A stretch of 64,000 nucleotides of DNA from Ascaphus truei. Lineage: Eukaryota > Chordata > Amphibia > Anura > Ascaphidae. The translations under genes and the position numbers were made by a program. Positions 44,591 through 56,218 of this stretch are shown here, piece by piece. The stretch lies in NCBI GenBank assembly GCA_036426205.1, contig CM071568.1, positions 221,700,966 to 221,764,965 of the forward strand, in the 5' to 3' direction. The notes under the pieces are model-generated. The model made no database searches, was not told the origin of the DNA, and saw nothing but the letters and a program-made list of their open reading frames with translations. The stretch's first letter is position 1; every line of letters begins with the position of its first letter.

Positions 44591-44635
44591 TAGCCCCTGA
44601 GGAAGTGAGAGATCTTCACGAAACATGTAGGGTAA
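44591..44635 (+). ncRNA. hammerhead ribozyme-like motif f
   Basis: One of the two best copies. Stem I CCC/GGG (44594-44596, 44630-44632), core CTGAGGA (44597-44603), one extra A, stem II GTGA/TCAC (44605-44608, 44616-44619), GAAA (44620-44623), palindromic stem III ACATGT (44623-44628), cleavage-position A44629. All conserved core bases of a hammerhead are present apart from the inserted A. The self-complementary stem III means it would act as a dimer. Confidence 0.5.
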
Positions 44636-44639
44636 TCCA

Positions 44640-45642
44640 GTGAATCTCCCCAGGATGGCACTCTCAGGTTGTTGCTAGGCCCGCCCCTGGATACAGCCAG
44701 TGTATCCAGGCTGCAACAACAAGCTAGGCAGAGATGCCGAGGCAGACATAGAAAAGAATAGAGTGATTCTGGCAGCAGCGTTTAGGATAGATTGTAGGGG
44801 AGACAGGTGAGAGAATCTAACCCCTCACATTGCCTGTACTTACCAGGACTTACACTGAGTGGCCCAACAGAAGAGTAGCAGCCGGAGCCTATGCTACATA
44901 TATGTATTATTTTTCATGATATGATTATACCACCACTTTATTCTCTTAGTTGTCCTATATGTCTCTATACCTGACTCCTTTGTTGTTTTTATTCCTTTTT
45001 AACTTTTATTATTTTGATATTTTATTTTGTCCCCATATTGTTTTATGGTTGAGCGCTTATTGGATCTTAGTACTATCAAACTTATATTTATGTTGCAGAT
45101 TTTAAATGCAGCATTTGTGTGTGTAAAATAGATGCAATTTTTACATGCTCCATGTAACCCGCTGCAATTCCCTATTCATGTGCAAACAGTTCTATTTGTT
45201 GGACTCCAACAATTCACATTAATAAAAGATGTGAGCCTAAATTTTAAGTAACGTGTAAATAATACTAGGATTTTTGGAAATCCGAAAAGAGAGCAACACA
45301 CATCATTCCTAAAGTAACACAAATCAGATTTTACAGGCAGATTTTCTGCTCTTGCCAGCATCACATGGATATACGCCAGAATCTATACACACAGCTGTTT
45401 GCAATGATTCATTTCCTCTGTGTTCCCATATGACCTTTAATAAGAGTGTCCAGGTTGAAAACAGCAGTTGCTAAGGTGTCAACATAGAAATCTTTCACAT
45501 TGGACTTTAATTTTGAAAGCTGTGCCTAGCAGCTTCCAATGCCTTTAAAAGCTGCAGTATATTTGAAAAAATATACATTTTAATCACATTTCTGCCAAGT
45601 TACAGTATTTTATTCCAATGAAACTAAAATATTGTAAAACTT
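44640..45642. other. mostly unrecognised; short piece of a LINE-tail-like repeat
   Basis: 44735-44815 (agagtgattctggcagcagc, ggggagacaggtgag) matches 47300-47385. The rest is AT-rich without motifs. Confidence 0.45.
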
Positions 45643-46203
45643 GTGTAACCCCTCTGCTTTTAGCTCTCAGACTATAGCTGAGGTGGGAACATGAGTCCCT
45701 ATTAATGACTTATTGAGCCACGCGTTGCCTACAGTCAGATGGCAGGAAAAACACAAACAGTATGGGTGCTACAGACTAAAAACCTCTCTACAGGGAGAGA
45801 GAATCAGCAGGCACTGCGAGCAAAAAAGTATGACGGCTGGACTGTGCTAAACAAAAATTGCCTTTATTAATCCATGAGCAAACAATAAGATAAAAAGAGG
45901 GAAGTAGATCCCCTGAGCGCTCTAACGCATTTCAGCCCTATAGGGCTTTGTCAAAGAGTGCTAATACTTAAGAAAACATACCTTAAATAGAGACCCGGAA
46001 CTGGATGTGATGTCATACCATTCTCTCCTAATACAGCCCGCCCTAATGGAGAAAGGGCGGTTCACGTGTAACCCCTCTGCTTTTAGCTCCCAGACTTACG
46101 ACTATAGCTGAGGTGGGAACCTGAGTCCCTGTTAATGACTTATTGAGCCACGCGTGGCCTACGGTCAGATGGCAAAAAAAACACAAACAGTATGGGTGCT
46201 ACA
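45643..46203. repeat. about 130-bp direct repeats flanking a hammerhead-like unit
   Basis: 45643-45776 and 46068-46203 are near-identical (gtgtaacccctctgctttta ... acagtatgggtgctaca). One has an 8-bp gain (cttacgac) and a few changes. Between them is a 290-bp unit with the minus-strand motif at 45917-45960. This looks like insertion with a very long duplication, or a terminal-repeat structure of a Penelope-like element. Confidence 0.7.
45917..45960 (-). ncRNA. hammerhead ribozyme-like motif g
   Basis: On the minus strand: TTTGACAA, stem II AGCCC/GGGCT with loop TATA, then GAAATGCGTTAG. Stem II is strong. The first core bases are changed (CTG to TTT). Confidence 0.3.
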
Positions 46204-46356
46204 ACCAGTTTACTTATACCTTACTGAACTCTGTTACCTTATGATTCTCAGGTGAGGATCACTACATACAGTATACAGGTTACTACACAATCCCCAATAA
46301 CGCTGGGCAGGTGTGAGCCAGTATGTATGTATAGTATGTATATCTTTATTTATATA

Positions 46357-46722
46357 CAGTAGAGGCAACTCTTATTCTAACAAAAACCAGTGGCAATTCC
46401 CCAAAAGACCCAGGTACACCCAGGTACATTCTGAATACATGCCTTAAACTTTCCTTAAACTAGCCCCAGCATTTCTGCATTGATTAATGGCCTATCAGAT
46501 TAACAGCGGGGGTCCCTGGCAGTCCCATTCAAACTGAATTGGACTGCCAGGGATCCCTGCTGTGTTAATCCTATGGGTCATTAGTGAATGCAGAAATGCC
46601 TTAAACGTGCCTCAAACTAGCCCAGAACATACCCAGCACATACCCAGCACATACCCAGCACATACCCAGAATGTAACCCGGCTAGTTTACAGCAAATGTT
46701 AGAATAAACGTTGCCTCTACTG
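46357..46722. mobile_element. Tc1/mariner (Tigger-like) MITE, 366 bp
   Basis: The ends are CAGTAGAGGCAACTCTTATT and AATAAACGTTGCCTCTACTG, flanked by TA on both sides. The CAGTA-type start with TA target suits pogo/Tigger elements. The interior is itself a hairpin (46440-46600, with tccctggcagtcc / ggactgccaggga) and a short array of acatacccagc (46624-46672). Confidence 0.85.
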
Positions 46723-47522
46723 TAGCGCCATTAATGTACATAGCGCTTCGCAGCCGTAATACACGTGACAATCATATGAATAACATATAACACATAATGG
46801 GAAGAAGTGCTTTAGACATACAGTAGAAGTGACATTTAGGAAAAAGAATCCCTGCCATGAAGAGCTTGCAGTCTAATTGGTAAGTAGGAAGAACGTACAG
46901 ACAGTGGGTGTTCTGGTAAATGCGTCTGCAAGGGGCCAAGGTTTATGTATGAGGTGCATAGTATCAGCCACAGAGCTACTCATATGCTTCGCTAAGGAGA
47001 TGGGTTTTAAGATGAGTCTTAAAGGTGGATAGAGAGGGTGCTAGTCGGATATTGAGTGGAAGGGCATTCCAGCAGTGTGGGCAGTCAGTGAGAAAGGTTT
47101 AAGGCAGGAGGGCTTTAGATACAAAGGGGGTAGAGAGAAGATATCCTTGAGCAGAACGCAAGAGTTGGGATGATGTATAGCGAGAAATAAGAGCTTAGAT
47201 GTAAGGAGGGGTAGAAGAGTGCAAAGCCTTAAAAGTGAGGAGGAGAATTGAGTGTGTGATACGGGATTTGATAGGAAGCCAGGAGATGGATTTCAGCAAA
47301 GATACCGAGACAGACTTAGGAAAGAATAGAGTGATTCTGGCAGCAGCATTTAGGATAGATTGTAGGGGAGACAGGTGAGAGGTAGGAAGGCTAGACAGCA
47401 GGAGGTTACAGTAGTTGAGATAGGAGAGAATGAGGGCATGTGTCAGAGTTTTAGCAGTCAGGCAACAGGGGAAAGGGCGAATCTTTGTAATATTGCGGAG
47501 GAAAAATATATAATGTCAGTGC
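46723..47522 (-). repeat. LINE-tail-like dispersed repeat
   Basis: Reads on the minus strand as a 3' region ending in ggctgcgaagcgctatgtac...ggcgcta, reminiscent of L2/CR1-type 3' tails. The upstream part (ttttaagatgagtcttaaagg, attgagtggaagggcattcc) is a widespread repeat type in fish and amphibians. No clean coding frame. Confidence 0.45.
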
Positions 47523-47970
47523 TGTAGTAGCCACCCAATCCTAAGTATATTGGCTTATGAGGGTGCCTGCACACCGTGAGAGCTTGTCGTTTATTGAACC
47601 TGTTGCAGGCCTGTTCATCGAAAAGGGTACTTTAGTACCACTGTGCAATTATAGCCGTTGAGCTCCTCTGGCGGTGCTTGATCTCTAGTCGACGTCGAGA
47701 ACTGTAGTTCTCTGCTCACCTTGTGCATGTGCACTCTCTGCAGACCTCGACCGAACCTGATAGCACTCAGGTCCGCACAGATCTGATCCAACATCGCTGC
47801 CCCCGCCTTTTAAAGGCTTTGCTCCCTCATAGTCACTCAACTTCCACAGACATTATTATTGGTTGCTCTCATGTCCATCACAGTCATACAGTATGTTCAG
47901 AGCACATTGAAGAGGAACTTGGTAGGGGGCAGTGTGGTTGTCTGTGAGCTCATACGCACAGGGTGTTACA
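47523..47970 (-). mobile_element. solo LTR, 448 bp
   Basis: On the minus strand it begins TGTAACACCC and ends GGGTGGCTACTACA. It has TTTAAAAGG (about 47810) as TATA-like box and AATAAA (about 47595) downstream, in U3-R order. The target duplication is unclear. Confidence 0.6.
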
Positions 47971-49029
47971 CTTGAATTATGTAACTGCAAAAGTATAGTA
48001 CTGTATGATATTTTTTGTGATAAAATTCTAATCAGACAAACTTAAAATAGATTAGTTTTATGCTATTTTAGATAGTATAACGTAGTACATATATACACCA
48101 TCTCTATAGTGTACTGTAGCTGGATATCTTCTGTTACCGCCCTATTCTTATAAAGTCTTACTCAAGACATTTTAGCATAATAAACTGTTTATTTGCAGGT
48201 TGCAAATGCACAATGTACTGTAGACAGACCTCTCAGAAACAATAAGAGTGCTAAGCTACTGTACATGACTACAGAGAAACAACTACCAAAGCTCATACAA
48301 TTCTTTGTTAATAAACCTTCTATACCAATCAATTAGTATCAATGTATAACTGCACTGAACTCTGTAGAAAATTATAACAGCAAAAACAGGACTAACTGTC
48401 ACTGACCGGAAATGGGAAACCTTATTTGGTCTCAATTGGAGGCAAAACCAATGTTAGGAAATGTACTTATAAGTTACAGAGATGTGAAAAATAGAGCATG
48501 TGGTGAGACTCAAGTTAACAATGAACAGATGTGAAAGTATGTGAGCGACATTCTGATGGGGATCTGGTGAGTTTCTACCAAATTTGGGTCTCTCTTTATC
48601 TCTGACACATATTTTGAGTTTTCATTACTGCACTAAGCCTCACACACTTGCACAATTTCTAAAGAAATTGCAACATACAGTACAGTAACAAAGAATACCA
48701 GTGTACATTGTGTTCCACCCTTTATTCCATAATAGAAGAAGATAAGTGCAACTATTATCAATTAGGGTGCTGACAATCACAGGGCAAGTGTAGATTTTAA
48801 CCATGCTTTATCAAGGGTGAAGATTATCCCTTGTATATAAGATGTAGTTCTGGTGAGTGTCATCCAGGAATACTTCAAGAAACCAGAAGAGAGATACACA
48901 TAGTGTAGAATAGCTTTACTCAAAGTATAAAATATAAAACTCATGTAAAAAAACTCAGAAACATATGTGAGCCATGAGCATATTTGACAAATCAGAGGAG
49001 TTCTGAGCCTCTGGTGACTGCTGTTGCGA
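47971..49029. other. AT-rich stretch, nothing recognised
   Basis: No coding motif or terminus. Candidate host sequence. Confidence 0.45.
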
Positions 49030-49335
49030 TGTCGGCATTGTTAGGCTACAATTACAGTTGCGACGGAGTGCTCGCCGAAACAAATACCTTGCTTCCAATG
49101 TAGTTGTCCATAGTGCACGCGACCGCGACCGAACGAAAGCACGGCCACGTTTCAGAAAGACAAAATATTTTGTCTTTCCAAGCGACGGCAGTGTGACGTC
49201 CGTGTCATCGGAAGCGGTTCAGCCAATGAGGGCGAACCGCTCATGTGATGTCACGGCCACACCTAAGCCATGCCTCTCTACCGCCTGAACATCGCTGAGA
49301 AGCAGAGTTCACATTCACGCAAGTGACAGGCGTGC
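49030..49335. other. CpG-rich block in AT-rich surroundings
   Basis: Starts gttaggctacaattacagtt and holds many CG dinucleotides, a 22-nt palindrome centred at about 49168 (aaagacaaaa/ttttgtcttt) and tgacgtccgtgtcatc. It resembles the interior of Harbinger-type MITEs, but matching ends were not found. A small regulatory CpG island cannot be excluded. Confidence 0.4.
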
Positions 49336-50101
49336 GCCACATGCACGCGATCCCGGTAACTATAAGAAGGATATAAGGATAAGAAATTATGCTGTTTTAA
49401 AAGCTTGATTTGATGTGTTTTAAATTAATTTGACTATGCAGCTATGCTTAAATGTGTGTTTAAATTATTTTAAAATTAGATAGTTGTAATGGTTGCTCTT
49501 CTATGTTGTACTTGAGGTCAGGGTCAGCCTTGGTTTTCATTTTTGTATGCTTGTTGGTACTTATATTTTTTCTCAGGCAAAATTGTTAAGTTCCAGGCTT
49601 GAATTAGTTAATTGTTTAATTGTTAGTAATGGAATGTAAATTGTGTTGGGATGTCATTAATGACTGCTAATTGAGTTATGTTTACTGGATTGTTTAAAAT
49701 AGTATACTTGTTCGGAGGTATCTGTAGTTTGCTTGCAATGTTATTGTTAACATTCATTTGCAGAATGTATATGGTGCTTAGATTGTATGCATCATATATA
49801 CAATGTAAATGCAATGTGTTGATTGTCATTTGAGGTTTTTGATTGGCATTTGATGTTTTTGATTGTAAAATCTGTTAGGATTATGAAAGGAAATTAATTT
49901 TATTGTAGTGTGTCTTTATAGATAAGTGTTATTTTGAGTACAGCATGTTTTTGATAACCATTCACATTATTTGTTATATGGGTCATGGGTGTGTTATAAT
50001 AACTATTAGATGTTAGTAATAATATATATTATATATATATATAGAGTATATAGATATATATATATATTATATATATATTAAATATGTATATATAATATAT
50101 A
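49336..50101. other. AT-rich stretch ending in a TA microsatellite
   Basis: No gene; (TA)-rich run at 50020-50100. Confidence 0.5.
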
Positions 50102-50680
50102 GCAACTGTAAATATTACTGTATGTTCATTTGATGTCTTAGACAGGTCTGCAACCCTGTCTTTCTCCCATTGTCACCCAGCATACAGCGCTTCCACTGCA
50201 GCAAGGGATTCTGGGAAATGACATGCAAATGAGCACTCAGTGCCACCTTTTGTCTCAAGCTCGTATACACAAGCCAATCCTCAAGCCAATGCATGCTGTT
50301 TTAAACACAGCTTTTAAACAGAGGCTGGGACAGTGGTGATTACCTAGTCTAGTCTCAAACCTGCTTTGCCATTAAGACCAGCCTCACACTGATGATACCC
50401 ATCAAGGTTGAAACATGTATGTGAGTAGGTCTAATGGTTTGCTTCTCATCCAGCATTCTTGTTTGTAAAGCTGTGTTTAAAACAGCATGCATTGGCTTGA
50501 GGATTGGCTTGTGTAAAACGAGCTTGAGACAAAAGGTGGCACTGAGTGCTCATTTGCATGTCATTTCCCAGAATCCCTTGCTGCAGTGGAAGCGCTGTAT
50601 GCTGGGTGACAATGGGGAAATACAGGGTTGCAGACCTGTCTAAGACATGCAAATGAACATACAGTAATATTTACAGTTGC
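50102..50680. repeat. foldback element with hammerhead-like loop, 579 bp
   Basis: The ends are gcaactgtaaatattactgt and acagtaatatttacagttgc. The arms of about 220 nt pair through aagggattctgggaaatgac and cttgaggattggcttgtg. The loop (about 50320-50440) holds motif h. One-arm relatives exist at 41217-41440. A TSD was not resolved because of the AT-rich left flank. Confidence 0.85.
50384..50424 (+). ncRNA. hammerhead ribozyme-like motif h
   Basis: The other best copy. Stem I TCACA/TGTGA (50384-50388, 50420-50424) is perfect. The core CTGATGA (50389-50395) is exact. A weak stem II (ACC/GGT) is bounded by a U-U mismatch. GAAA (50410-50413), palindromic stem III ACATGT (50413-50418) and A50419 at the cleavage position follow. 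The weak stem II is the main doubt. Confidence 0.5.
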
Positions 50681-51235
50681 TTTATGCTTTACGGTGGAGG
50701 GTTTTTGTCACTTTTTTTTACCCACCATAACCTTAATGACAGTATATATACATGATGAAGCCAATGTGCAAATTCATGGGTGAAGGGTGGGTATCGGGCC
50801 AGTGTGGCTTAACCCCTTAATAACCTTTGCGGTTATTATCCGATAAGGTGTTTAAGGGGTTAATTGATAACTGAATGTCATTGCAATGTATTTGGCTTTG
50901 TATTGGCTATGTTTTTTGTGGGCAAGACAAGGATGTTGCTGGCGACGGAGACTTCTTATTGATGAGGTCAGTAGCACTTTATTTATTTGATTATGCTAGT
51001 TAATGTTTTTAATAACGGGCAAATAATCTATTATCCCTATCTGGATAATAGTTATTTTGCACATTATTGTACTGTAGGTGTTGGGGGGGGGGGGGGGTTA
51101 TGTATTGAATGTATAGGCCAGGTTTATTTTTTTTACATTCAGGGTTTGTTCCGTGGTTCTGCGTGAGACCTATGGAGACCACCTGTGGTCTCCTCGGGTA
51201 TCTGACGGGTATCAGGCTGGTGGTTCCACGGGTGA

Positions 51236-51400
51236 CACATGCGGGGATGAAGCGGTGGCCTCGCATCTGTGGGGACACCGCGGACCCGTAGTCTGCGGGG
51301 ATGAAGCGGTGGTCCCACATCCGTGGGGGCACCGCCGACTCATAGGTGCGGGGATGAAGCGGTGGTCCCACATCCGTGGAGGCACCGCGGACCGGTAGTG
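51236..51400. repeat. tandem repeat, about 58 bp unit, three copies
   Basis: gcggggatgaagcggtgg followed by cccacatccgtgggggcaccgc and a short spacer, three times, the last two most alike. Confidence 0.8.
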
Positions 51401-51991
51401 AGCACTTGTGAGTTCCCCAGACCCCTGTGGGAACCACCTGAGGCCCTGCAGACACCTGTGGGTCTGACCCGGGGCTCCCAGACATCCTTGGGCCTACCGT
51501 GGGAACCCAATTGTGGCCCACGGTGACCCAAGGAGACCACCTGGGGGCCATGGCACTTGGCGGGACCCACCAACAGGCCTCCAGAACCTGTTTGAAAAGG
51601 GCAGCTGGTACCCTGTAGGTCTGTCAGGTGCCTCGCCAGCCGACCGGGGAGTCGCGTGGGGCTGTGTTATGTACCCTGTTTGTAAAAGGATAAATCTTGT
51701 AATTATGGGGGGGCACAGGGGGTGGGTAATGTATTTAATAAATAGAATGATGTTTATTGTGGGTCACTGTATTGTTTTATTTGTGGGTACTGGGGGGGGA
51801 GTTCCCCAACGGTATGTGGGTAGGCCTCCCTTGTGGGTAGGGGGTTAGTGTGGGAGGGTATGTAGGCATCCTGAGTGGTGGGTGAGGGTGGGTTAACCCC
51901 TTAATGACTGTAGCGGTTAATAACCGCTATGGTGATTAAGGGGTTAGGGGACATTACTTTGGATGTTTTCATTCTTGTGTCTGTTTTGCAG

Positions 51992-52054
51992 CAGCGGAGG
52001 ATACATGGGCAGGATGAAGAGGAGGATGGCCTTCATCGTGGCAACCGGTAATGG
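51992..52054 (+). other. 63-nt exon-like segment, second copy
   Basis: Preceded by a pyrimidine tract ending TTTTGCAG (51984-51991) and followed by GTAAGT (52055-52060). Same length and largely same sequence as 329-391. One frame carries a TAA near its end, so as an internal exon it would need one of the other frames. Confidence 0.45.
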
Positions 52055-52984
52055 GTAAGTGCTATATGTATTTATTGTTGTTTATGTATTTTAAATACAC
52101 AGGGGGTGTATGTTTTTTATTGCAATGTTTATTGGGGGCAATTGTCCCCAATAAACATGCTATTCTGCCTTAACCCTTCATTGCCTTAGCGGCTATACGC
52201 TATGGTAATGAAGCAGCATTTCTGTATTTTAATAATATTGTGCGGGAGCAGGGGATCCCCTGAGCTGAACCGCATTGATTTGTGGCTCAGAGACCCCTGC
52301 TCACAGTACACTATTATTAAAAATACATTCATGCTGCTTCGTTAACGTAGCACATAGCCGCAAAGGTAAGGAATGATTGTTTATTGATATGGGTGTTTTA
52401 CTCATAGTGTAGATGTGCAGAGGGTCTCCGGAGCTGAACCGCTTTGGTTTTAGGTCTGGGGACCCCCTGCTTCCCGAGATACAGGCCCCTTTATGGGGTG
52501 CCGGTATCCCTCTGCTTTGTTTACATTCCGCGGTCACATGATCGGGATCTTTAAATGCAGAGGGATACCGGCACCTCATAAAGGGGCCTGTATCTCGGGA
52601 AGAAGGGGGTCCCTGGACCTGAAACCAATGCGGTTCAGCTACGGAGATCTCCTGCACATGTACACTATCAGTAAAAATGTATTTTAAATAATTTATAATG
52701 TGCCTATGTTTGCGCAGAGAGAGCAGCGGATCTCTCTCTGCTGCAGACATATCTCGCCAGGGGACGACTTCTCGGCAGTTTCTCGCAAGGCAGCCGTCTC
52801 GCCACTGGTTACTACCCATTTTATCAAATGGTGGTGGCGCATTCATTCGCCAGGGATTTGGCCCTCCCTGCATACAGCGAGGTTAACACGCCAAAAACCT
52901 GGCGAATTGAAACCCTGGCGAATGCAATTTTTCGGACCTTTCTGCATAGGCCCCTTAGATTGTAGACTTGCAAGTATAAAGTGG

Positions 52985-54375
52985 GCAGCAAACTATGAAG
53001 GCAGGTAATTTAATAAGCAGACCTTAGTACTACAATTCTTTTGCAGACTTACAGTATTATATAAAGACATCACAGAGAGAACCTGATTTCCAAAGACACT
53101 CTAAATATGTAATATTGTATGTAAAATATGTACAAATTTAAAAAATATCTATTTTCAGAGTGCTGGTCTGATTTTGGATTTTTCTGTATTTGTTTGTACT
53201 AGTGCGATGGTGGTACAGGCACTGAGCACCTGTGAACTACAGCGTGAGTGAGTGCTTTTTCCAACTTTTCTTGTTTACATGAAATAATTAATAGAATCAG
53301 CAAAGAAACATTAACCATGTTATGACAAATGTAAAATCTGCCTTGTAACTATTACTACCACTGATTATTCCTGAAGCTTTAAAGATCATGGAAATGGTCA
53401 AACATCTCAAAATAAAAAGTGACAGTGTTCCTTGTTCATCAAAAACTCTGTACCGTATAGACTTTTTGTATTTCTGCTTCCAAAACCCCTCTCTAGCCAA
53501 CAAGGCTAGTTGCACACCTTGGCCAAGTTATGAAAGTACAGTAACTCAATAGTGTCAAGCAACACTTCTACATAAGCATAACCAACTTAGCCCCACAGGG
53601 AAAAGATATCAATTACCAGTGTCACTTATGTAACCTTCACAATGGTAATAAGAACTTTCTGATAGTAGTCTCAATGTTGGCCTCAAGTCTGTCTTTTTAG
53701 TTGAGCCAAGAAAAGGAAATGTCAATGCATGCAAAACATGTCTAGCTTATTCGCTTTAACAATGAAGCACTCATCACATATCATCTTTCCAGAGCCAAGA
53801 ATGTATGGAATTTTCCTCCTGCCCACGGTGCATTAAAATATAATGTATGCAAATGAACAATATGGTTAATGTGTTTTATTTAGGAGCTTGATCTTTACAC
53901 TAGTAAAGAGAATTATATTATTTTTTTAAATTCTATAAAAAGGTATTTGTGAGTGGCATTCATTCTTTACTCAAATTAAAAGTCAAAATCCGAAAGTTCC
54001 TGATTTTTTATTCATTATTTTATTTAAAGGTGGGAAACAACAATAAATAAAACTATAAAACTATACAACTCCAAGTCTAAAATGTGTATTTTCTGCCCAT
54101 CATACCGCATATCAATCAGACAAAAAATGATGGCATCTTCAAAATTGCTGAAAAAAGGGTGACATTTAACACTCTTTTACAATGAACCTCCTCCCCCACA
54201 CCCATGAAAATTGTGCAAAATTGCAAAACTCATAGGAAAATTGCTAATAAAATGCATGAGATGCATTTGGACTAGTTTGCACATCCTTAATCTGCACACA
54301 GAGAGAAGATGAAATATTGGAGCCTTTGATTGTCAAAAGATTAAATAAAGTGTGTATGACAAAATATCTAATAAA
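52985..54375. other. AT-rich stretch, nothing recognised
   Basis: No coding motif, terminus or array. Candidate host sequence between two palindromic elements. Confidence 0.45.
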
Positions 54376-54837
54376 GGGGTCTATTCTAGTAGCCTCAATG
54401 CCCCACGTATCGAGACTTTTGAGCAGTCATCGCACAAAAAATTATAGTAGCTATTCAGAAAGCCTCGATAAGTGCACGGCTCTTGCCCAAACACATCGCG
54501 CGGTGTGCAGCGATGAGCCCCAAATCGCAATTTTTGGAAAATCGTGCAATTCTTGTAGCCTAGAGAATCTCATTGGAGCTTTAGAATTGCGATTTTATCC
54601 CAAATTTTTCTCACCAGAAGCTGGTGAAAAAAGGCTGCGAGAGAGGGACCTAGGGGAAAAAAATGCATTTTTCCTGCATTGGATTGATGCCAGGAGTCTC
54701 TGAGCTGATACACATTAATACCAGCACCGGAGACCAACGACATCAATTCGATGTAATAAAAATGCATTTACAGGCAACTTCATTTTCCTTAGCAGCTAAC
54801 TGCTAAGGCCATGAAGGGGTTAACTATCAGAGCCATG

Positions 54838-55040
54838 TTTATTGTGGGTAGCAGGGGTGGGTGAGTGTGGTATTTGGTGGGTGTTTAGGCCTTGTGGGTG
54901 GTGGGGGGGTTGTGGGAGGAGTTAACTCCTTCATTACCTAATGAAGGGGTTAACCCCACCCACTACCACCTGGTAGTATAAACACCCACCAAGGGCCAAA
55001 TGCCACCTTCACCCATCCTCTCTACCCACAATAAACATTC
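54838..55040. repeat. hairpin with tttattgtgggtag arms
   Basis: gtttattgtgggtag pairs with ctacccacaataaac, with cctaaac-type and taatgaaggggttaac blocks around the centre at 54938. Same hairpin as 20130-20360 and 39085-39310. Confidence 0.8.
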
Positions 55041-56218
55041 AAAAACACAAGGGGTTTAATTTCTTTAATTGTTTTGTTGGTTAGCTGTTTAATTTCTTTA
55101 ATTATTTTTTTGGTTAACCGTTTTATTTCTTTAATTGTTTTGTTGGATAGGCGTTTATTTAATTGTATTCTAGTATTTTGGGATAACATCATTTTTATTC
55201 TTTTGCTGTTTTGGTGTTAGATTAATTTTATTGGTGTGTAGTTTAGGCTTTTTAGCTATTTTATTCTTGTGGTTTTTAGGTGCTTGTTTATTTCTTTTAT
55301 TATTGTGTATTTTTGGGCTTGAGGAATTTTTAGGTTGGGCATTTACTGCTATAGTGGCTTCCCATGCCCATATTATATGGGTATGATGTACCAATCAATG
55401 GATAAAGGGTGGGTATAGTGGCCCCTGGGTGGGTGGTTAGGCTTCCCGGGTGGGTAGCGGGGGAAGGGGTTACCAATTTATTACTATAGCGGTTATTAAC
55501 CACTAAGGTAATAAAGGGGTTAGGGACCATTAGATTGTATTTTTTATTGTACTCTTGCTGCCAATGGAGGACATGGACCTGGAGTATTGTGATGAGGATG
55601 CCCTTCATCATGGCAGGGGTAAGTGCAAGTTTTATTTACTTTATTTATTTATTTATTTATTCTGGCTGGCTAATGTTTTATTTAGAATGGGCAAATGAGC
55701 TATTATCCATATCTGGATAATAGTAATTTTGCCCATTACTTACTGTATGTTTGAGGAGGTTGCTAGGGGTAGAGGTAGTAAGCTGTAGGGTTGTTGTGTT
55801 TATTTATGTTTATTGGGGGTAGAGGGATTGGGTAAAATGGGTAGTTGCCCCAAGGTTGGATGTTTAGGCCTACCTGGTCGGTAGCGGGCCTTGTTAATCC
55901 CTTCATTACCATAACGGTTCCCAACGCTATGGTAGTGAAGGGGTTAACTCCTCCCGTAACATTCCTGGCAGGTCTAACCACCAGGCTATTGAAGTTGAAC
56001 CCCTTCATTGCCTTAGCGGCTAGCCGCTAAGGTAATGAAGCTTTTTTCAAAAAAATGAAATACTAGTGTTCGTGAGCAGGGGTTCTCCGGAGCAGAACCA
56101 CGTTGATTTCAGGTCCCGTGACCAGGACATTTAAATACATAGGAGATACCGGCACCCCATAATGGGACTTGTATCTTGGGTAGCAGGAGGTCCTGGACCT
56201 GAAATCAATGTGGTTCTG

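Larger units (their letters stand above)
50750..52980. repeat. composite palindromic repeat, copy at 51-53 kb
   Basis: Contains a short palindrome (50840, aaggggttaa type), a 55620-like AT block with tctggataatag (51040), a Gly/Pro-codon-like GC segment with cgtggggacaccgcggac repeats (51240-51400), a short palindrome at 51925, the 63-nt exon-like segment (51992-52054), short palindromes (52193, 52352), hairpin B (52395-52675) and the tail (52690-52980). Same order as 285-1850 from the exon-like segment onward. Confidence 0.75.

Noticed and set aside
36000..48000. CRISPR array or other prokaryotic feature
   Set aside because: Repeats here are inverted or microsatellite, with no regular repeat-spacer pattern, and the sequence is clearly eukaryotic.
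51009..51551. 180-codon frame on the minus strand as a host gene
   Set aside because: It overlaps a short tandem array within the palindromic repeat and shows no recognisable domain.
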